Virus record (IMG/VR): IMGVR_UViG_3300044641_001637
Location: 1 to 25,390 of that record
Reading direction: 5' to 3' (one strand)
DNA: 25,390 nucleotides
Source: a virus
Shown: in pieces, positions 6,340 through 14,242 of the stretch
How the letters are laid out: each line of letters begins with the position of its first letter
Numbering within the stretch: position 1 is the first letter of the stretch
Notes under the pieces: model-generated
Database searches by the model: none
What the model was told of the DNA's origin: nothing
What the model saw: the letters and a program-made list of their open reading frames with translations, nothing else
Position numbers and translations under genes: made by a program

Positions 6340-9045
6340 CTAGTAAATTCTTATTTCTAGGGTTGTGTTATTTAGTATTGCGTCTGTATGCTGGTGGTTC
6401 TGGGTGTTTGTAGTTTTTACGACTATATCCCCGTCCGTGTTTATAAAGGCGCTACACAAATGGTCATGCTCGTTACTATTAATAATTACAAAAGTATACA
6501 AAGCCTCGAAAGGCGTTGCGGGCGTTCCTAAGTATTGACCTTGTAAAGTTCGAGTCCAAGTTACTAGGCCTATGTTATTGCTTAATTCAATAGCCGTAGG
6601 GGCGTTAGTTCCTACTTGGGTAAGGTTTACAACGTAAGTAGAAGTTTGAGCCGCTGCGCCGTTTATTCGAGGCGTAATTATTCCGTCTTCGTCTAGAGTT
6701 TGTCCGTTGCCGATTACAATACCTCGAACGCCTTGCGCTATGGTGTTACCGCGTCCGTAAACCGAAACCTGCGCGCCTTCAAGAATTACGTTACCCGAAA
6801 TAGTAGACGACCTAAGAACGGAATCTAACGCCGCCTCAGTCGTTGGGCTAGGCGTAGGGTTGCCCGTGTTTGAAATAAAAGGCGCTAATTCTAGTTCGCT
6901 ATCCGCGCTTATAAGTTCGACCTTTGTTAAGCCTTCCGTGTTTGCGTTGTAATCAATTACTCGGTTAATATTCCACCAACTATTGTCTATTCGGATTTTG
7001 TCGCTAAGCTTTAAGCCGTGAATGTCTTTTTCCGTCAACTTGAAAAACGCGGTAAGCATTTTACCCTCGTTAATTTGGTTAATAGTACGACGCCAGTACA
7101 GGTTATAAAGCGTGTTATTGGTTAACGTTTGAGGGTTGTAATAGTAGAAGTCGCACGTTCCGAAGTTAATGTCAAAGCTAGGCGTTAGCGCGTTGTCGAA
7201 ATGCGTAATAGCTGGGTAAGTAGTTACGCCGTAAGTACCCGTTAAGCCCCCGTCGATTATGTCGTAAGATCCGCAAGATTGTTCGCCGCCGTCGTAAAGT
7301 ATTCTTATGTTCGTCTTTGGGGCTTGTCCGTCAATCATTGGCACAACCGCACCGAATGTAGTTTGGGCTATTGGCGTAGGGCTAAAGATTAGTTCTTTCG
7401 TGTCCACGTCTTTGACATACTCCGAGTTAAAAATATATTCTTGTTGTCCGTATATTTCGCGGGTAGCTTCAAAATACAACGTGTTCGGCGTGTCGTTATC
7501 TTGTTTGTAGGTTAAGATAAGGCGCTTGTTTGAAACGTCGGGTAGGAACTCTAGGTTTTGTTCGCGGTCTTTTGCTAGTTTATAAGTCCAGTCTTTCTGC
7601 GCTCCGTTGTCGTAATATTCGTCGCGGTGCGTTAATATTATATTGTTAGGTTGGTTCGGGTCTACGTCAACGTATAGGTTATACATTTGAAAGACGGACT
7701 TAACAAAGTCGCTTTGCTTAATCTTTACGGGAACGTATTGGTTCATGGTAACGAACCCGCCTATTGGTTGGGTATTACTATTCGGGATTATTTCTAGTTT
7801 AATATCCGTAATGTCTATGTTAATGTCTACACGCGTATTGACACCCCCAGCAGTTTGCCAATAATGCAAGTTGTTTTGCATTTGTGACGAAATACCCGCT
7901 CTAATCTTTAGAAGGTCGCCCGCCGTAATGTAACCACTGGGCGTTGTTACACCAACGTTTGCATAAGCGCCGTAAATTGTGTTGCCGCTAGGTATGTAGC
8001 TATCTATTAAAATAGGCGTTAAATTGGCTATGCTGCCCGTAATGTTTGTGGCCCTTAGGTATGGGTAAAAATAACGCGGTATTGGCGCGTAAGCCCCTAG
8101 AGTTGTATTATAAAAAACTGGCCTTACTGGGTTTGCCCCCGTGTTGTTGAAAACAATATTATAGGTAATATTAAACTTAAATTCGTAAGACTGCGAAGCC
8201 GCTGGGTCTACGTCCGTCGGTGCGGTGTACTCGCCCGTTACTGGGTCAAAGATACCTTGCGTGTCTAAGATTTCCGTCCAGTTGTCTAGTTGTTCCCAAA
8301 ACGGAATAAATGATCCCGTTGCAGGTTGAGCATTGGTAGTTGTGTAAGTGTTTTCTGCTAGAACTTTGTAGTCCGTCCAGTCAATTTGGTTTTCGTCGCC
8401 GTTGTAAGGAATTAGCAATTTATCGAACCTAGCGTTTTGTAAGTCCGTCCATGTGTAGGTAAAGCCTGCGTTGGCAAAGATGCGGTCGAAATAAGTCTTC
8501 GCGTAAATAGCGGGCTTAATTTGGCGCACGTTATAAAGGGCGTCCGTGTCGTAAGGTAAGACGTATTTATAGCCGTTGGCTTGCGTAAATCCGAAGCTTG
8601 CAATAATCGATGTAGAGTTACTAAAATGGTTAAGGTCGCTAAAGTCTAGGTCGGTAAGTTCTGCGTTTGTTATGGCCGTGAATAACTCAGCTTTTGTGTC
8701 TTTAATTAGAACCTCGTAGTTTACAATTTGTTCGTGCGCGTCCGTAAGTTGGGACTTGTTTACGGAAATCAATTGTAAGACGGCGTTTTCCATAATTACC
8801 ACGTCGTTCTGCATAACTTGGCAATACGTCAACTGCGAAACGTCAAACGTACCCGCGTCGATGTTTACGTCGTAATAGTGATTAAGAAGCTGGTTATTGT
8901 TGTCCGTTCCCGCTAAGACAATAGTCTTTGAGAATGTCCCCGTTCGTTTGGTTATGTCTCTAATTTCACCAACGGAAAAGGTAAGCGGAAAGCTAACGTC
9001 TTGGCGCACGTCTAGAACGCCCGTGTCTAGAATTATTTTAACCAT
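6340..9045 (-). CDS. Large tail tip/baseplate protein
   Basis: This 901-residue protein begins MVKIILDTGVLDVRQDVSFPLTFS and continues with REI-like beta-rich sequence (FSVGEIRDITKRTGTFSKTI, about residues 24-43). It carries a segment around residue 430-480 that resembles phage tail-hub or Dit/Tal-type proteins of Bacteroidota phages (QYVPVKIKQSDFVKSVFQMY, then DPNQPNNIILTHRDEYYD). A later region (about 740-800, SSTISGNVILEGAQVSVYGR) looks like a beta-helical or fibre-type C-terminus. No lysozyme or peptidase motif was found. The gene overlaps the upstream 489-residue gene by 8 bases and lies between it and the tape measure, which places it at the tail tip. The exact hub or distal-tail assignment is uncertain. 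Confidence 0.65.
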   Translation of the reverse strand: MVKIILDTGVLDVRQDVSFPLTFSVGEIRDITKRTGTFSKTIVLAGTDNNNQLLNHYYDVNIDAGTFDVSQLTYCQVMQNDVVIMENAVLQLISVNKSQLTDAHEQIVNYEVLIKDTKAELFTAITNAELTDLDFSDLNHFSNSTSIIASFGFTQANGYKYVLPYDTDALYNVRQIKPAIYAKTYFDRIFANAGFTYTWTDLQNARFDKLLIPYNGDENQIDWTDYKVLAENTYTTTNAQPATGSFIPFWEQLDNWTEILDTQGIFDPVTGEYTAPTDVDPAASQSYEFKFNITYNIVFNNTGANPVRPVFYNTTLGAYAPIPRYFYPYLRATNITGSIANLTPILIDSYIPSGNTIYGAYANVGVTTPSGYITAGDLLKIRAGISSQMQNNLHYWQTAGGVNTRVDINIDITDIKLEIIPNSNTQPIGGFVTMNQYVPVKIKQSDFVKSVFQMYNLYVDVDPNQPNNIILTHRDEYYDNGAQKDWTYKLAKDREQNLEFLPDVSNKRLILTYKQDNDTPNTLYFEATREIYGQQEYIFNSEYVKDVDTKELIFSPTPIAQTTFGAVVPMIDGQAPKTNIRILYDGGEQSCGSYDIIDGGLTGTYGVTTYPAITHFDNALTPSFDINFGTCDFYYYNPQTLTNNTLYNLYWRRTINQINEGKMLTAFFKLTEKDIHGLKLSDKIRIDNSWWNINRVIDYNANTEGLTKVELISADSELELAPFISNTGNPTPSPTTEAALDSVLRSSTISGNVILEGAQVSVYGRGNTIAQGVRGIVIGNGQTLDEDGIITPRINGAAAQTSTYVVNLTQVGTNAPTAIELSNNIGLVTWTRTLQGQYLGTPATPFEALYTFVIINSNEHDHLCSAFINTDGDIVVKTTNTQNHQHTDAILNNTTLEIRIY

Positions 9046-10507
9046 TGATTGCGTCGTTATTTGCTAGCTTAACAACTAGGCTTTGTTTGATTAGGTTCTT
9101 GTTACGTTGCTTGAAGACTTCGTAAGAGTTGTTTGTAACAATTACGGGTAGGTAATTTGTTGACTCAGGTACACGCACGGGGCATCCGTTTTCGTCTATT
9201 ACTGGAACGCCGTCTTCGGTTGTTAGGTAAGTGACAAGCTTAAAGAATACTTGAGGGCTAGTTACTAGTTCTTCGAAATAAGTAGCCATGTTTTCGGTCA
9301 TCCAGTTACTATTTAATTCTAGCGTCTTTACGACGTTTATGTTGAACGTGCTAAACCCAAACTCTTCGTAATTGTAGTTCCATTCGCCACCGCTTACGTA
9401 GCCTTGTACGTCTTTATTGTATTCGTCGCGTTGTACTTCGCCACGTTCGTAGCTTTTAAGCTGAAACGCAAAGCTTGACCATGAACCCATACGATCCAAA
9501 AAGCAAAGGTGGTATTCGTTAATTTGAACGCGTCGGTCTAAATTGACGCGGTACTTTACGGAACTTTGCCCAGAGTCGTCGTACCAAAATTCGTAATAGG
9601 TTGTGTCGGGTTTGATTAGCGGTAACGTACCAACGCCCGCCGTAAGTATTCCCGCGTTGTTAGGGCCTACTGCTACGCCTTCAATAGTTGTGTTATTTGT
9701 AAGGAATTTATAAAGAATGTCTCCGTTCGAGTTTTCAAAGACTATTTTCTTACCTATTCGGCCTCGAATGTTAAGCCAAAGGTCTTGACCTATGGTTGCG
9801 CTAAATTCCGTTTGAGGTTGGTTTGTAAGCCAAAGCTTTGTAATGCCGTTAGGGTTGTACGTGTCTTGGTCGTACGTAGGGAACTCAATAAAGCGTCTAG
9901 CCCCGTTAAAAACGTTCTTAGTCGAGAAAGTAGTTATGTCGTACGTTACTACTTTGCGGTTATCCGCATAGGTAACCGACCCGTCTATGTTTGCATCGGT
10001 AACGCTAGACCACGCCACGTTAACTTCAAACCATGTAGCGCTAGAGTTGGTAACCGAATGTAAGCCTTCGAGTAATGGGTTAGCCGTACCTCCGTCCGCT
10101 TGCGCTATGTTTATTTGGTCGCCTATTGCAAACGTGTTTGTAACGTTCACGCGAACAAAGCCACCTGAGTTGGTAAGCGCTGAGGTGTAATTGAACTGCG
10201 CTAAGTATTCTTCGCCCGTCTTTAACGTGAAAGGATAGTAGCTATTTGCCGCGTCGTAGTCCGTCGTTATGGTAGGTTGGAAATCCCAACTCACGTAAGA
10301 ACTAAGGAACTTCGAAAGGTCAAGTTCTCCGTAACCCGTCCCGTAGGTAGGTAAGACTTTGAAGCGTCCGATTAGGGTTGCGCCGTTGTATACGTCGAAA
10401 ATGTACTTGAAGCCGTCTAGGTTCTTGTTAGTCGAGTCGACTATAAACTTTACGGGGTTGTAAGCGGGTGTAAAGCTTTGGGGTTGTGCTATTATTGATT
10501 GTGCCAT
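9038..10507 (-). CDS. Minor tail/baseplate structural protein
   Basis: This 489-residue beta-rich protein has an N-terminal part with FKYIFDVYNGATLIGRFKVL (about 33-52) and YGELDLSKFLSSYVSWDFQP. A mid-region resembles NEYHLCFLDRMGSWSSFAFQ (about 344-363), and the C-terminus VFKQRNKNLIKQSLVVKLAN is Lys/Asn-rich. There is no ATPase, nuclease or portal signature, although portals often follow terminase genes; its lack of the long helices of portals argues against that. I have seen similar sequences as structural genes beside tail genes in Bacteroidota phages. It precedes and overlaps the large tail-tip gene, so they probably form the same assembly. Confidence 0.55.
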   Translation of the reverse strand: MAQSIIAQPQSFTPAYNPVKFIVDSTNKNLDGFKYIFDVYNGATLIGRFKVLPTYGTGYGELDLSKFLSSYVSWDFQPTITTDYDAANSYYPFTLKTGEEYLAQFNYTSALTNSGGFVRVNVTNTFAIGDQINIAQADGGTANPLLEGLHSVTNSSATWFEVNVAWSSVTDANIDGSVTYADNRKVVTYDITTFSTKNVFNGARRFIEFPTYDQDTYNPNGITKLWLTNQPQTEFSATIGQDLWLNIRGRIGKKIVFENSNGDILYKFLTNNTTIEGVAVGPNNAGILTAGVGTLPLIKPDTTYYEFWYDDSGQSSVKYRVNLDRRVQINEYHLCFLDRMGSWSSFAFQLKSYERGEVQRDEYNKDVQGYVSGGEWNYNYEEFGFSTFNINVVKTLELNSNWMTENMATYFEELVTSPQVFFKLVTYLTTEDGVPVIDENGCPVRVPESTNYLPVIVTNNSYEVFKQRNKNLIKQSLVVKLANNDAING

Positions 10508-10535
10508 AACTATATTAATTTGCGCCCGTCTTTAA

Positions 10536-11687
10536 TTAGAAAGCAAAGTAGGCGTCGTCGGTAAAGTATTGTTCTTTTATGTAGGTTGTCGCGTACCTAG
10601 TGGCGTCCATTGCGTCGTCGTAAAGCTTAACAGGTTCGTCTAATATTTGGTCGCCCATTTTTTTCCACTTATAATTCTGGTATTCTTTCTTTAAATGTTC
10701 GTTTTCAAGACAAAAGACCCCGAACGTCTTTATATTGTCGATGCCCTTCTTTACGGACTTGTTCGCGTTGTGTACGTTAAACCCTGCGTTGTTCATTTCG
10801 GCAATGATCTCGGGCCGTGCGTAGTCGGCTATTATTTCCGTTTCCTTTTCGATGTTTAGGTCAGCTAGGCGGTCGATTAGGTTCGAGGTTGTTAAGTAGC
10901 TTTCGTAAATGACTGGCTCTATAAAAATGTCTTTCTCATGCCAATAGACGCGCACTAACGCCGTCGGGTGATTGTACCCAAAGTCGCATCCGTATACAAA
11001 TTCCGTAAAGCGTGAGGGGCGGTGCGGTAAAAATGTCCAGTTCGAGTAAATGTTACTTTTGCTTATAGCCTTTTCACCTAGCGCGTAAATTTGGTAAAGG
11101 GCTTCGTCGGTTCGTTTGAGGTCTTCGATTTGGCGTTTGATTGAGTCGGGTAAAAACGGATTGTCTTTATACGTGGATTTGATTAGTACGCTTTCGTTTT
11201 TTGGTAGGTCGTAAAGCCAGCTTGTCGAGTCCGACGGATTGTAGTCAAAGATTAGCTTCGACTCGGTACGCATATTTAATTGGGTGAAGTCGTCGTAGAA
11301 TAGTTCGTTAGCCTCGTTACACCACGCTAGGTTGCGTTTACGACCTCGAATCTTTTGTTCGTCGTCGACGCTAAAGAACTCCACCATAGACCCGTTTGGG
11401 AACGTGTATATGTGTTCGCTCATATTGTGGCTAGCCTTGTCGTAAATTCCCGACTCTTTTAGTACCTCGAAAAAGTCGCGCATTGCCGTTGCCCTCAAAG
11501 CTGGGAATGTCTTACGAATAATTGAAACGACGACGCCTTTATTTTGTAGGCAATAGACTAGGATCAATTGACAAAGCGAATACGTCTTACTTGAACGCGA
11601 GCCACCCTCGTTAATGATAAAACGCGCCTCGTTGTTGTAAAGCGCGTCGTAGTTACGTTCGAAGACTATTGTACTCTTTAGTTCCAT
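10536..11687 (-). CDS. terL: Terminase large subunit
   Basis: This is the motor ATPase and nuclease that packages DNA into proheads. The 383 residues show a Walker A box GGSRSSKT at 28-35 and a Walker B-like region NLAWCNEANEL (119-129). The C-terminal RNase H-like nuclease has acidic residues D235 (GCDFGYNHPTALV), D288 (IIADYARPEII) and D357/D358/D361 (YDDAMDATRY). The length and motif spelling match the short PBSX-like terminase group (Terminase_3 type). It starts just after TerS with no gap. In most tailed phages a portal gene follows; here tail genes follow. Confidence 0.95.
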   Translation of the reverse strand: MELKSTIVFERNYDALYNNEARFIINEGGSRSSKTYSLCQLILVYCLQNKGVVVSIIRKTFPALRATAMRDFFEVLKESGIYDKASHNMSEHIYTFPNGSMVEFFSVDDEQKIRGRKRNLAWCNEANELFYDDFTQLNMRTESKLIFDYNPSDSTSWLYDLPKNESVLIKSTYKDNPFLPDSIKRQIEDLKRTDEALYQIYALGEKAISKSNIYSNWTFLPHRPSRFTEFVYGCDFGYNHPTALVRVYWHEKDIFIEPVIYESYLTTSNLIDRLADLNIEKETEIIADYARPEIIAEMNNAGFNVHNANKSVKKGIDNIKTFGVFCLENEHLKKEYQNYKWKKMGDQILDEPVKLYDDAMDATRYATTYIKEQYFTDDAYFAF

Positions 11688-11688
11688 G

Positions 11689-12120
11689 TTACTCTAGTTC
11701 CTTAGTGTCAGGTCGAATAATACTTATTTTGATTTCGTTTATATTTTCGCCATTGCTTGTTACGTCCGTCTTTTCGGTCAGCGCGTTTAGCCTGGCTACG
11801 ATATTCTGTTGATACTGCCCAACTAGCGCCCCTTCGACTTGGTCGTTTCGGATTTCTTCTTTAATACGCGTAACGATGGTTACAAATGCGTCGAACCCTT
11901 CACCTATGCCATACCAATAGCGGTTTATGTCCGCGCCTTGCTTATTGCAATACGTTTTAAAGCCGTCAATTGTAAGGGGTGGCACGTGTTCTTCGTACAA
12001 TACGCCTTTATTCGTAGCCTTTGGGACTTTACGGGTTCGGCTCTTTGTTTCTATTACGTAGTTTTCGAATAGGGTGTATAGTTCTTCTGGTTCTTTTAAG
12101 TGTCTAGGCCTTCCTGCCAT
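11689..12120 (-). CDS. terS: Terminase small subunit
   Basis: This 143-residue protein begins MAGRPRHLKEPEELYTLFENYV, a typical DNA-binding N-terminus of small terminase subunits (GRPR followed by helices). A region around IDGFKTYCNKQGADINRYWYG follows, then a helical part ending in VARLNALTEKTDVTSN. It recognises the packaging start site on phage DNA and recruits TerL. It lies immediately upstream of terL on the same strand, and its start follows the AAAAACACGAACA leader. A packaging site (cos or pac) should be nearby but could not be seen. Confidence 0.88.
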   Translation of the reverse strand: MAGRPRHLKEPEELYTLFENYVIETKSRTRKVPKATNKGVLYEEHVPPLTIDGFKTYCNKQGADINRYWYGIGEGFDAFVTIVTRIKEEIRNDQVEGALVGQYQQNIVARLNALTEKTDVTSNGENINEIKISIIRPDTKELE

Positions 12121-12298
12121 TGTTCGTGTTTTTAAAGTGGTCTAAAAAGTCGTCTTCGGTTATAAATTCTACGCACATTAGGTTGTCTTGGTCGGTTAGG
12201 TAAATTACGTAATGTATTCCGTCTTTTTTTAGTTCGGCTTCTATTACGCTACAATAAGATGCCATGTTTTTACCTATGTCGACTATTGCGTATTTCAT
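12104..12298 (-). CDS. Hypothetical 64-residue protein
   Basis: A small acidic protein starting MKYAIVDIGKNMASYCSVIE, with a strand-helix-strand look (HYVIYLTDQDNLMCVEFITE in its middle). There is no signal peptide, membrane helix or known motif. The start overlaps the preceding gene by ATGA (12295-12298) and its end overlaps terS by 17 bases, so it is co-translated with the packaging genes. I do not recognise the family. Confidence 0.6.
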   Translation of the reverse strand: MKYAIVDIGKNMASYCSVIEAELKKDGIHYVIYLTDQDNLMCVEFITEDDFLDHFKNTNNGRKA

Positions 12299-12768
12299 TT
12301 GTCTATTTGTTCGAGTTTACGTTGCGCCCATTCTATTCCCTCGTCGCCGCCCCAAGCTAGCCACATTAAACGCCCGCATCCGTCGCCTAATTCTTTATTC
12401 GAGTGTTGGCGGTGTCGTTCAAAAGCTGCCATTCTTGCAATAGTGTCTCGGCTTATTGGTTCGTTTTTTGCTAGCTGGTTGGCTCTTTGCTTACCTACGT
12501 CCGTTCCGCAAGAACCCCATCCGTTTTCCTCAGCCCATCTTAGAGCAATTTTAGCGTTTTCGCTTGCTTGTTTTGGGTAGTCGGTGTAGCTATCTTCGGC
12601 AAAAGAACGCTTGTAAAGGCTTAATGCTTCGCGGGTGTGTGTTTCCCATACTCGATTGCATACTGCAAAACGTTGGTCTTCTTTAGGGAACGAGTTTACG
12701 CTTTCTTCGTCGGCCATGCAACGCTGAATAAACGTTTCTTTCTTTTCTCCTTTAATTGGTTGAGGCAT
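12295..12768 (-). CDS. Conserved phage protein of the prohead-protease-linked helical domain
   Basis: This 157-residue protein has two parts. Residues about 1-50 contain KGEKKETFIQRCMADEESVN and a QRFAVCNRVW motif, a short N-terminal module common in phage head proteins. Residues about 63-157 contain SENAKIALRWAEENGWGSCG, VGKQRANQLAKNEPISRDTI and HRQHSNKELGDGCGRLMWLA, ending in a WGGDEG-WA motif. I associate the second part with a helical domain found alone or fused to HK97-type prohead proteases and portals. Its role is unknown. It sits just upstream of the terminase genes. No catalytic residues for a protease were found. Confidence 0.6.
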   Translation of the reverse strand: MPQPIKGEKKETFIQRCMADEESVNSFPKEDQRFAVCNRVWETHTREALSLYKRSFAEDSYTDYPKQASENAKIALRWAEENGWGSCGTDVGKQRANQLAKNEPISRDTIARMAAFERHRQHSNKELGDGCGRLMWLAWGGDEGIEWAQRKLEQIDK

Positions 12769-13039
12769 TGCTTTTGCGTTTACGTGTTTTTGTAGCTGGT
12801 TTCTTACGTGTTTCGGTTGGTTCGACCGCCTTAGGTTCTTCTACTGCGTCCGACTGCGACGTTTCGTGGTCTATTCCCGTGTAAGCAATAGTCGATTTCT
12901 CGAAAAGGTAGCCTAAGCCTATGGTATTGTAATACGTAAAACGTGCGGGGTCGATTTTGTCGACTTCAATTTTACGTTGTCCTAGAACCGAGTCGTAGGT
13001 TACTATGGTTTTTCCTTTGTATTCGTCTTTAATTTTCAT
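12752..13039 (-). CDS. Hypothetical protein with basic C-terminal tail
   Basis: The N-terminal 50 residues include MKIKDEYKGKTIVTYDSVLG and DPARFTYYNTIGLGYLFEKS, a beta-type small domain. The C-terminal part is disordered and acidic (EEPKAVEPTE), then very basic (TRKKPATKTRKRKSNASTN). The design, a small folded domain plus a lysine/arginine tail, would suit nucleic acid or scaffold contact, but nothing is proven. It overlaps the next gene by 17 bases. I remember similar small proteins just upstream of terminase genes in flavobacterial phages. Confidence 0.6.
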   Translation of the reverse strand: MKIKDEYKGKTIVTYDSVLGQRKIEVDKIDPARFTYYNTIGLGYLFEKSTIAYTGIDHETSQSDAVEEPKAVEPTETRKKPATKTRKRKSNASTN

Positions 13040-13202
13040 CTTGTTTCTTGTTTAGTTCTTCGTCAAAGCGACCAATAATGTAAGCGCATATCCCAACGCC
13101 TAAGATTTGCAAATAGGCCGTTTGGCCTTCGTAAGTTAAAGCTATGCCCATAGCTAAGAAAGCAAGGGTAGCAACTGCGTAAAATAGTTTATAAGCGCTC
13201 AT
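13029..13202 (-). CDS. Small two-helix membrane protein
   Basis: An ATG at 13202 opens a 57-residue frame: MSAYKLFYAVATLAFLAMGI, a polar turn (TYEGQTAY), then LQILGVGICAYIIGR and a charged tail FDEELNKKQDEN. Two hydrophobic segments (about 5-22 and 31-44) suggest a hairpin in the inner membrane. It overlaps the sigma-like gene by 14 bases and the next gene by 11. The start is preceded by the AATATTGTT leader shared by fibre and tape measure genes. It could be a holin-like protein or antiholin, but a second candidate lies beside the endolysin at 25134, so this assignment is open. Confidence 0.65.
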   Translation of the reverse strand: MSAYKLFYAVATLAFLAMGIALTYEGQTAYLQILGVGICAYIIGRFDEELNKKQDEN

Positions 13203-13761
13203 AACAATATTGAATTTTTCTTATTTTTTGTTTTAAGTCCCTGATCATGTAATGGGCAGACGTTCGACTAACGTTAAAATATTCTGCCATAGCTTCGGCC
13301 GTTTGCTTTTTGTCGTCAAAATAGACTTGTGCTATTCGTTTTTCCACAGGGTCGACTATTTCCGACCTGTATTTTTGAATGCACCACTTGCGAAAGTTGT
13401 AAACGTTTTCAATTTGGATCTTGTCTAATACTTCGTCGTTGTCAGGTTCGTCTAGTAGGTCGGGGACTTGGCTATTTATGTCGTCTTGTTTATGGCTTAA
13501 AGACGTATTCCAAATTATTTGGTATTTGATTGTGTTTAGTAGGTAGCTTTTTACGCTATTTTCGTCCGTCTTTTCGGTGTCAATAGTCAAAACGTGCAAG
13601 TAAGCGTTGTTTATGCACGTGTCGGCGTTCAGCATTGAGCAAGCCAGCTTTTTGCTATTGACGTAACGCGTTAAAAAGTAATTAGCGTAGGCCCTTACTT
13701 CTTCGTAGTTTTCGCTTACGTACTTGTCAAGCGTTTGCTTCAAACCATTGTAAGAACTCAT
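13189..13761 (-). CDS. Sigma factor-like regulator
   Basis: The ATG at 13761 gives a 190-residue protein, MSSYNGLKQTLDKYV onwards. The N-terminal half is helical, with YANYFLTRYVNSKKLACSML and a following helix that resembles sigma region 2. The C-terminal part has a helix-turn-helix in YFNVSRTSAHYMIRDLKQKI (about residues 160-179) like sigma region 4. A longer frame from 13809 exists, but the shorter start overlaps the upstream gene by only 35 bases. It is placed second or third in the late operon, just before the packaging genes. It may direct RNA polymerase to late promoters; this is inferred from fold and position. Confidence 0.65.
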   Translation of the reverse strand: MSSYNGLKQTLDKYVSENYEEVRAYANYFLTRYVNSKKLACSMLNADTCINNAYLHVLTIDTEKTDENSVKSYLLNTIKYQIIWNTSLSHKQDDINSQVPDLLDEPDNDEVLDKIQIENVYNFRKWCIQKYRSEIVDPVEKRIAQVYFDDKKQTAEAMAEYFNVSRTSAHYMIRDLKQKIRKIQYCYERL

Positions 13762-13930
13762 TATAAAACTTTTGTCGGTCAGGGACTCCACACAAACATC
13801 GGTTGTCATATTGGCCCGTGACCTTGTTTCTAATGGATTGCAACTTACGTAAGTGCATTTTACTAAGCCTTTCGGGGTTTAGAATGGCTAGTATTCCGTT
13901 TATTTCTAGTAATTGAGCTTCGCTAAGCAT
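13727..13930 (-). CDS. Hypothetical protein with Cys motif
   Basis: This 67-residue protein, MLSEAQLLEINGILAILNPE and then LRKLQSIRNKVTGQYDNRCL, is helical in its N-terminal part. It contains a short CLCGVPDR stretch followed by KFYNEFLQWFEANA. The VTGQYDNRCLC segment recurs in my memory of small Bacteroidota phage proteins near regulatory genes, but no function is known to me. The start overlaps the preceding membrane protein by 25 bases. The two cysteines could bind a metal with a partner. Confidence 0.6.
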   Translation of the reverse strand: MLSEAQLLEINGILAILNPERLSKMHLRKLQSIRNKVTGQYDNRCLCGVPDRQKFYNEFLQWFEANA

Positions 13931-14157
13931 AAGTCAACAACGTAAGAACATAAAGAAACTAGGCACGCGGTAAGAAATTGACCGCTTAAAGCCCATGTAA
14001 CCCAAAAGCCCATACACTTAGGACAACCAAAAGCGCCGTGTAAATACATTGTAAAGCGATTTAAAGGGACTTCGGTAAAGAGTCGGTCGATTAGGTCTTG
14101 AAGTGGCTCAAAGTTCGTTAAAAACCATGCAAGCGCAATGTAAAGTAGTATTTCCAT
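13906..14157 (-). CDS. Small membrane protein with CPKC motif
   Basis: The first gene of the late operon encodes 83 residues. It has two hydrophobic segments: ILLYIALAWFLTNF at the N-terminus and a C-terminal stretch VTWALSGQFLTACLVSLCSY. Between them is HGAFGCPKCMGFW, a two-cysteine motif likely facing one side of the membrane. This resembles DUF1360-like proteins. It starts about 17 bases downstream of the TATATTTG element. What it does is unknown; it might influence the host envelope early in the late phase. Confidence 0.6.
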   Translation of the reverse strand: MEILLYIALAWFLTNFEPLQDLIDRLFTEVPLNRFTMYLHGAFGCPKCMGFWVTWALSGQFLTACLVSLCSYVVDLCLAKLNY

Positions 14158-14173
14158 ATGGTTAAATTCTAGT

Positions 14174-14181
14174 CAAATATA
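14174..14181 (-). promoter_or_regulatory. Late operon promoter, -7 element
   Basis: On the minus strand the bases read TATATTTG, matching the Bacteroidota -7 consensus TAnnTTTG. A weak CTTG lies 15 bases upstream (14197-14200); the usual spacing is longer, so the -33 box is poor. A regulator such as the sigma-like protein might help. It stands between the early terminator and the first late gene. Confidence 0.6.
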
Positions 14182-14212
14182 AGACTAATTTTTAAACAAG
14201 ACTTTTTTTAAA

Positions 14213-14238
14213 TAAAAAAGCCCCTTTTTACGGGGGCT
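14213..14238 (-). terminator. Rho-independent terminator of early operon
   Basis: On the minus strand a stem of AGCCCC and GGGGCT with a short A-rich loop is followed by a T-run (14213-14218). It lies 5 bases after the last early gene, so it ends transcription from the replication and recombination operon. The stem is at 14219-14238. Confidence 0.9.
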
Positions 14239-14242
14239 AGTT

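Noticed and set aside
9038-10507. 489-residue protein as portal
   Set aside because: Position after terL suggested it, but the sequence is beta-rich and tail-like without the helical core of portals.
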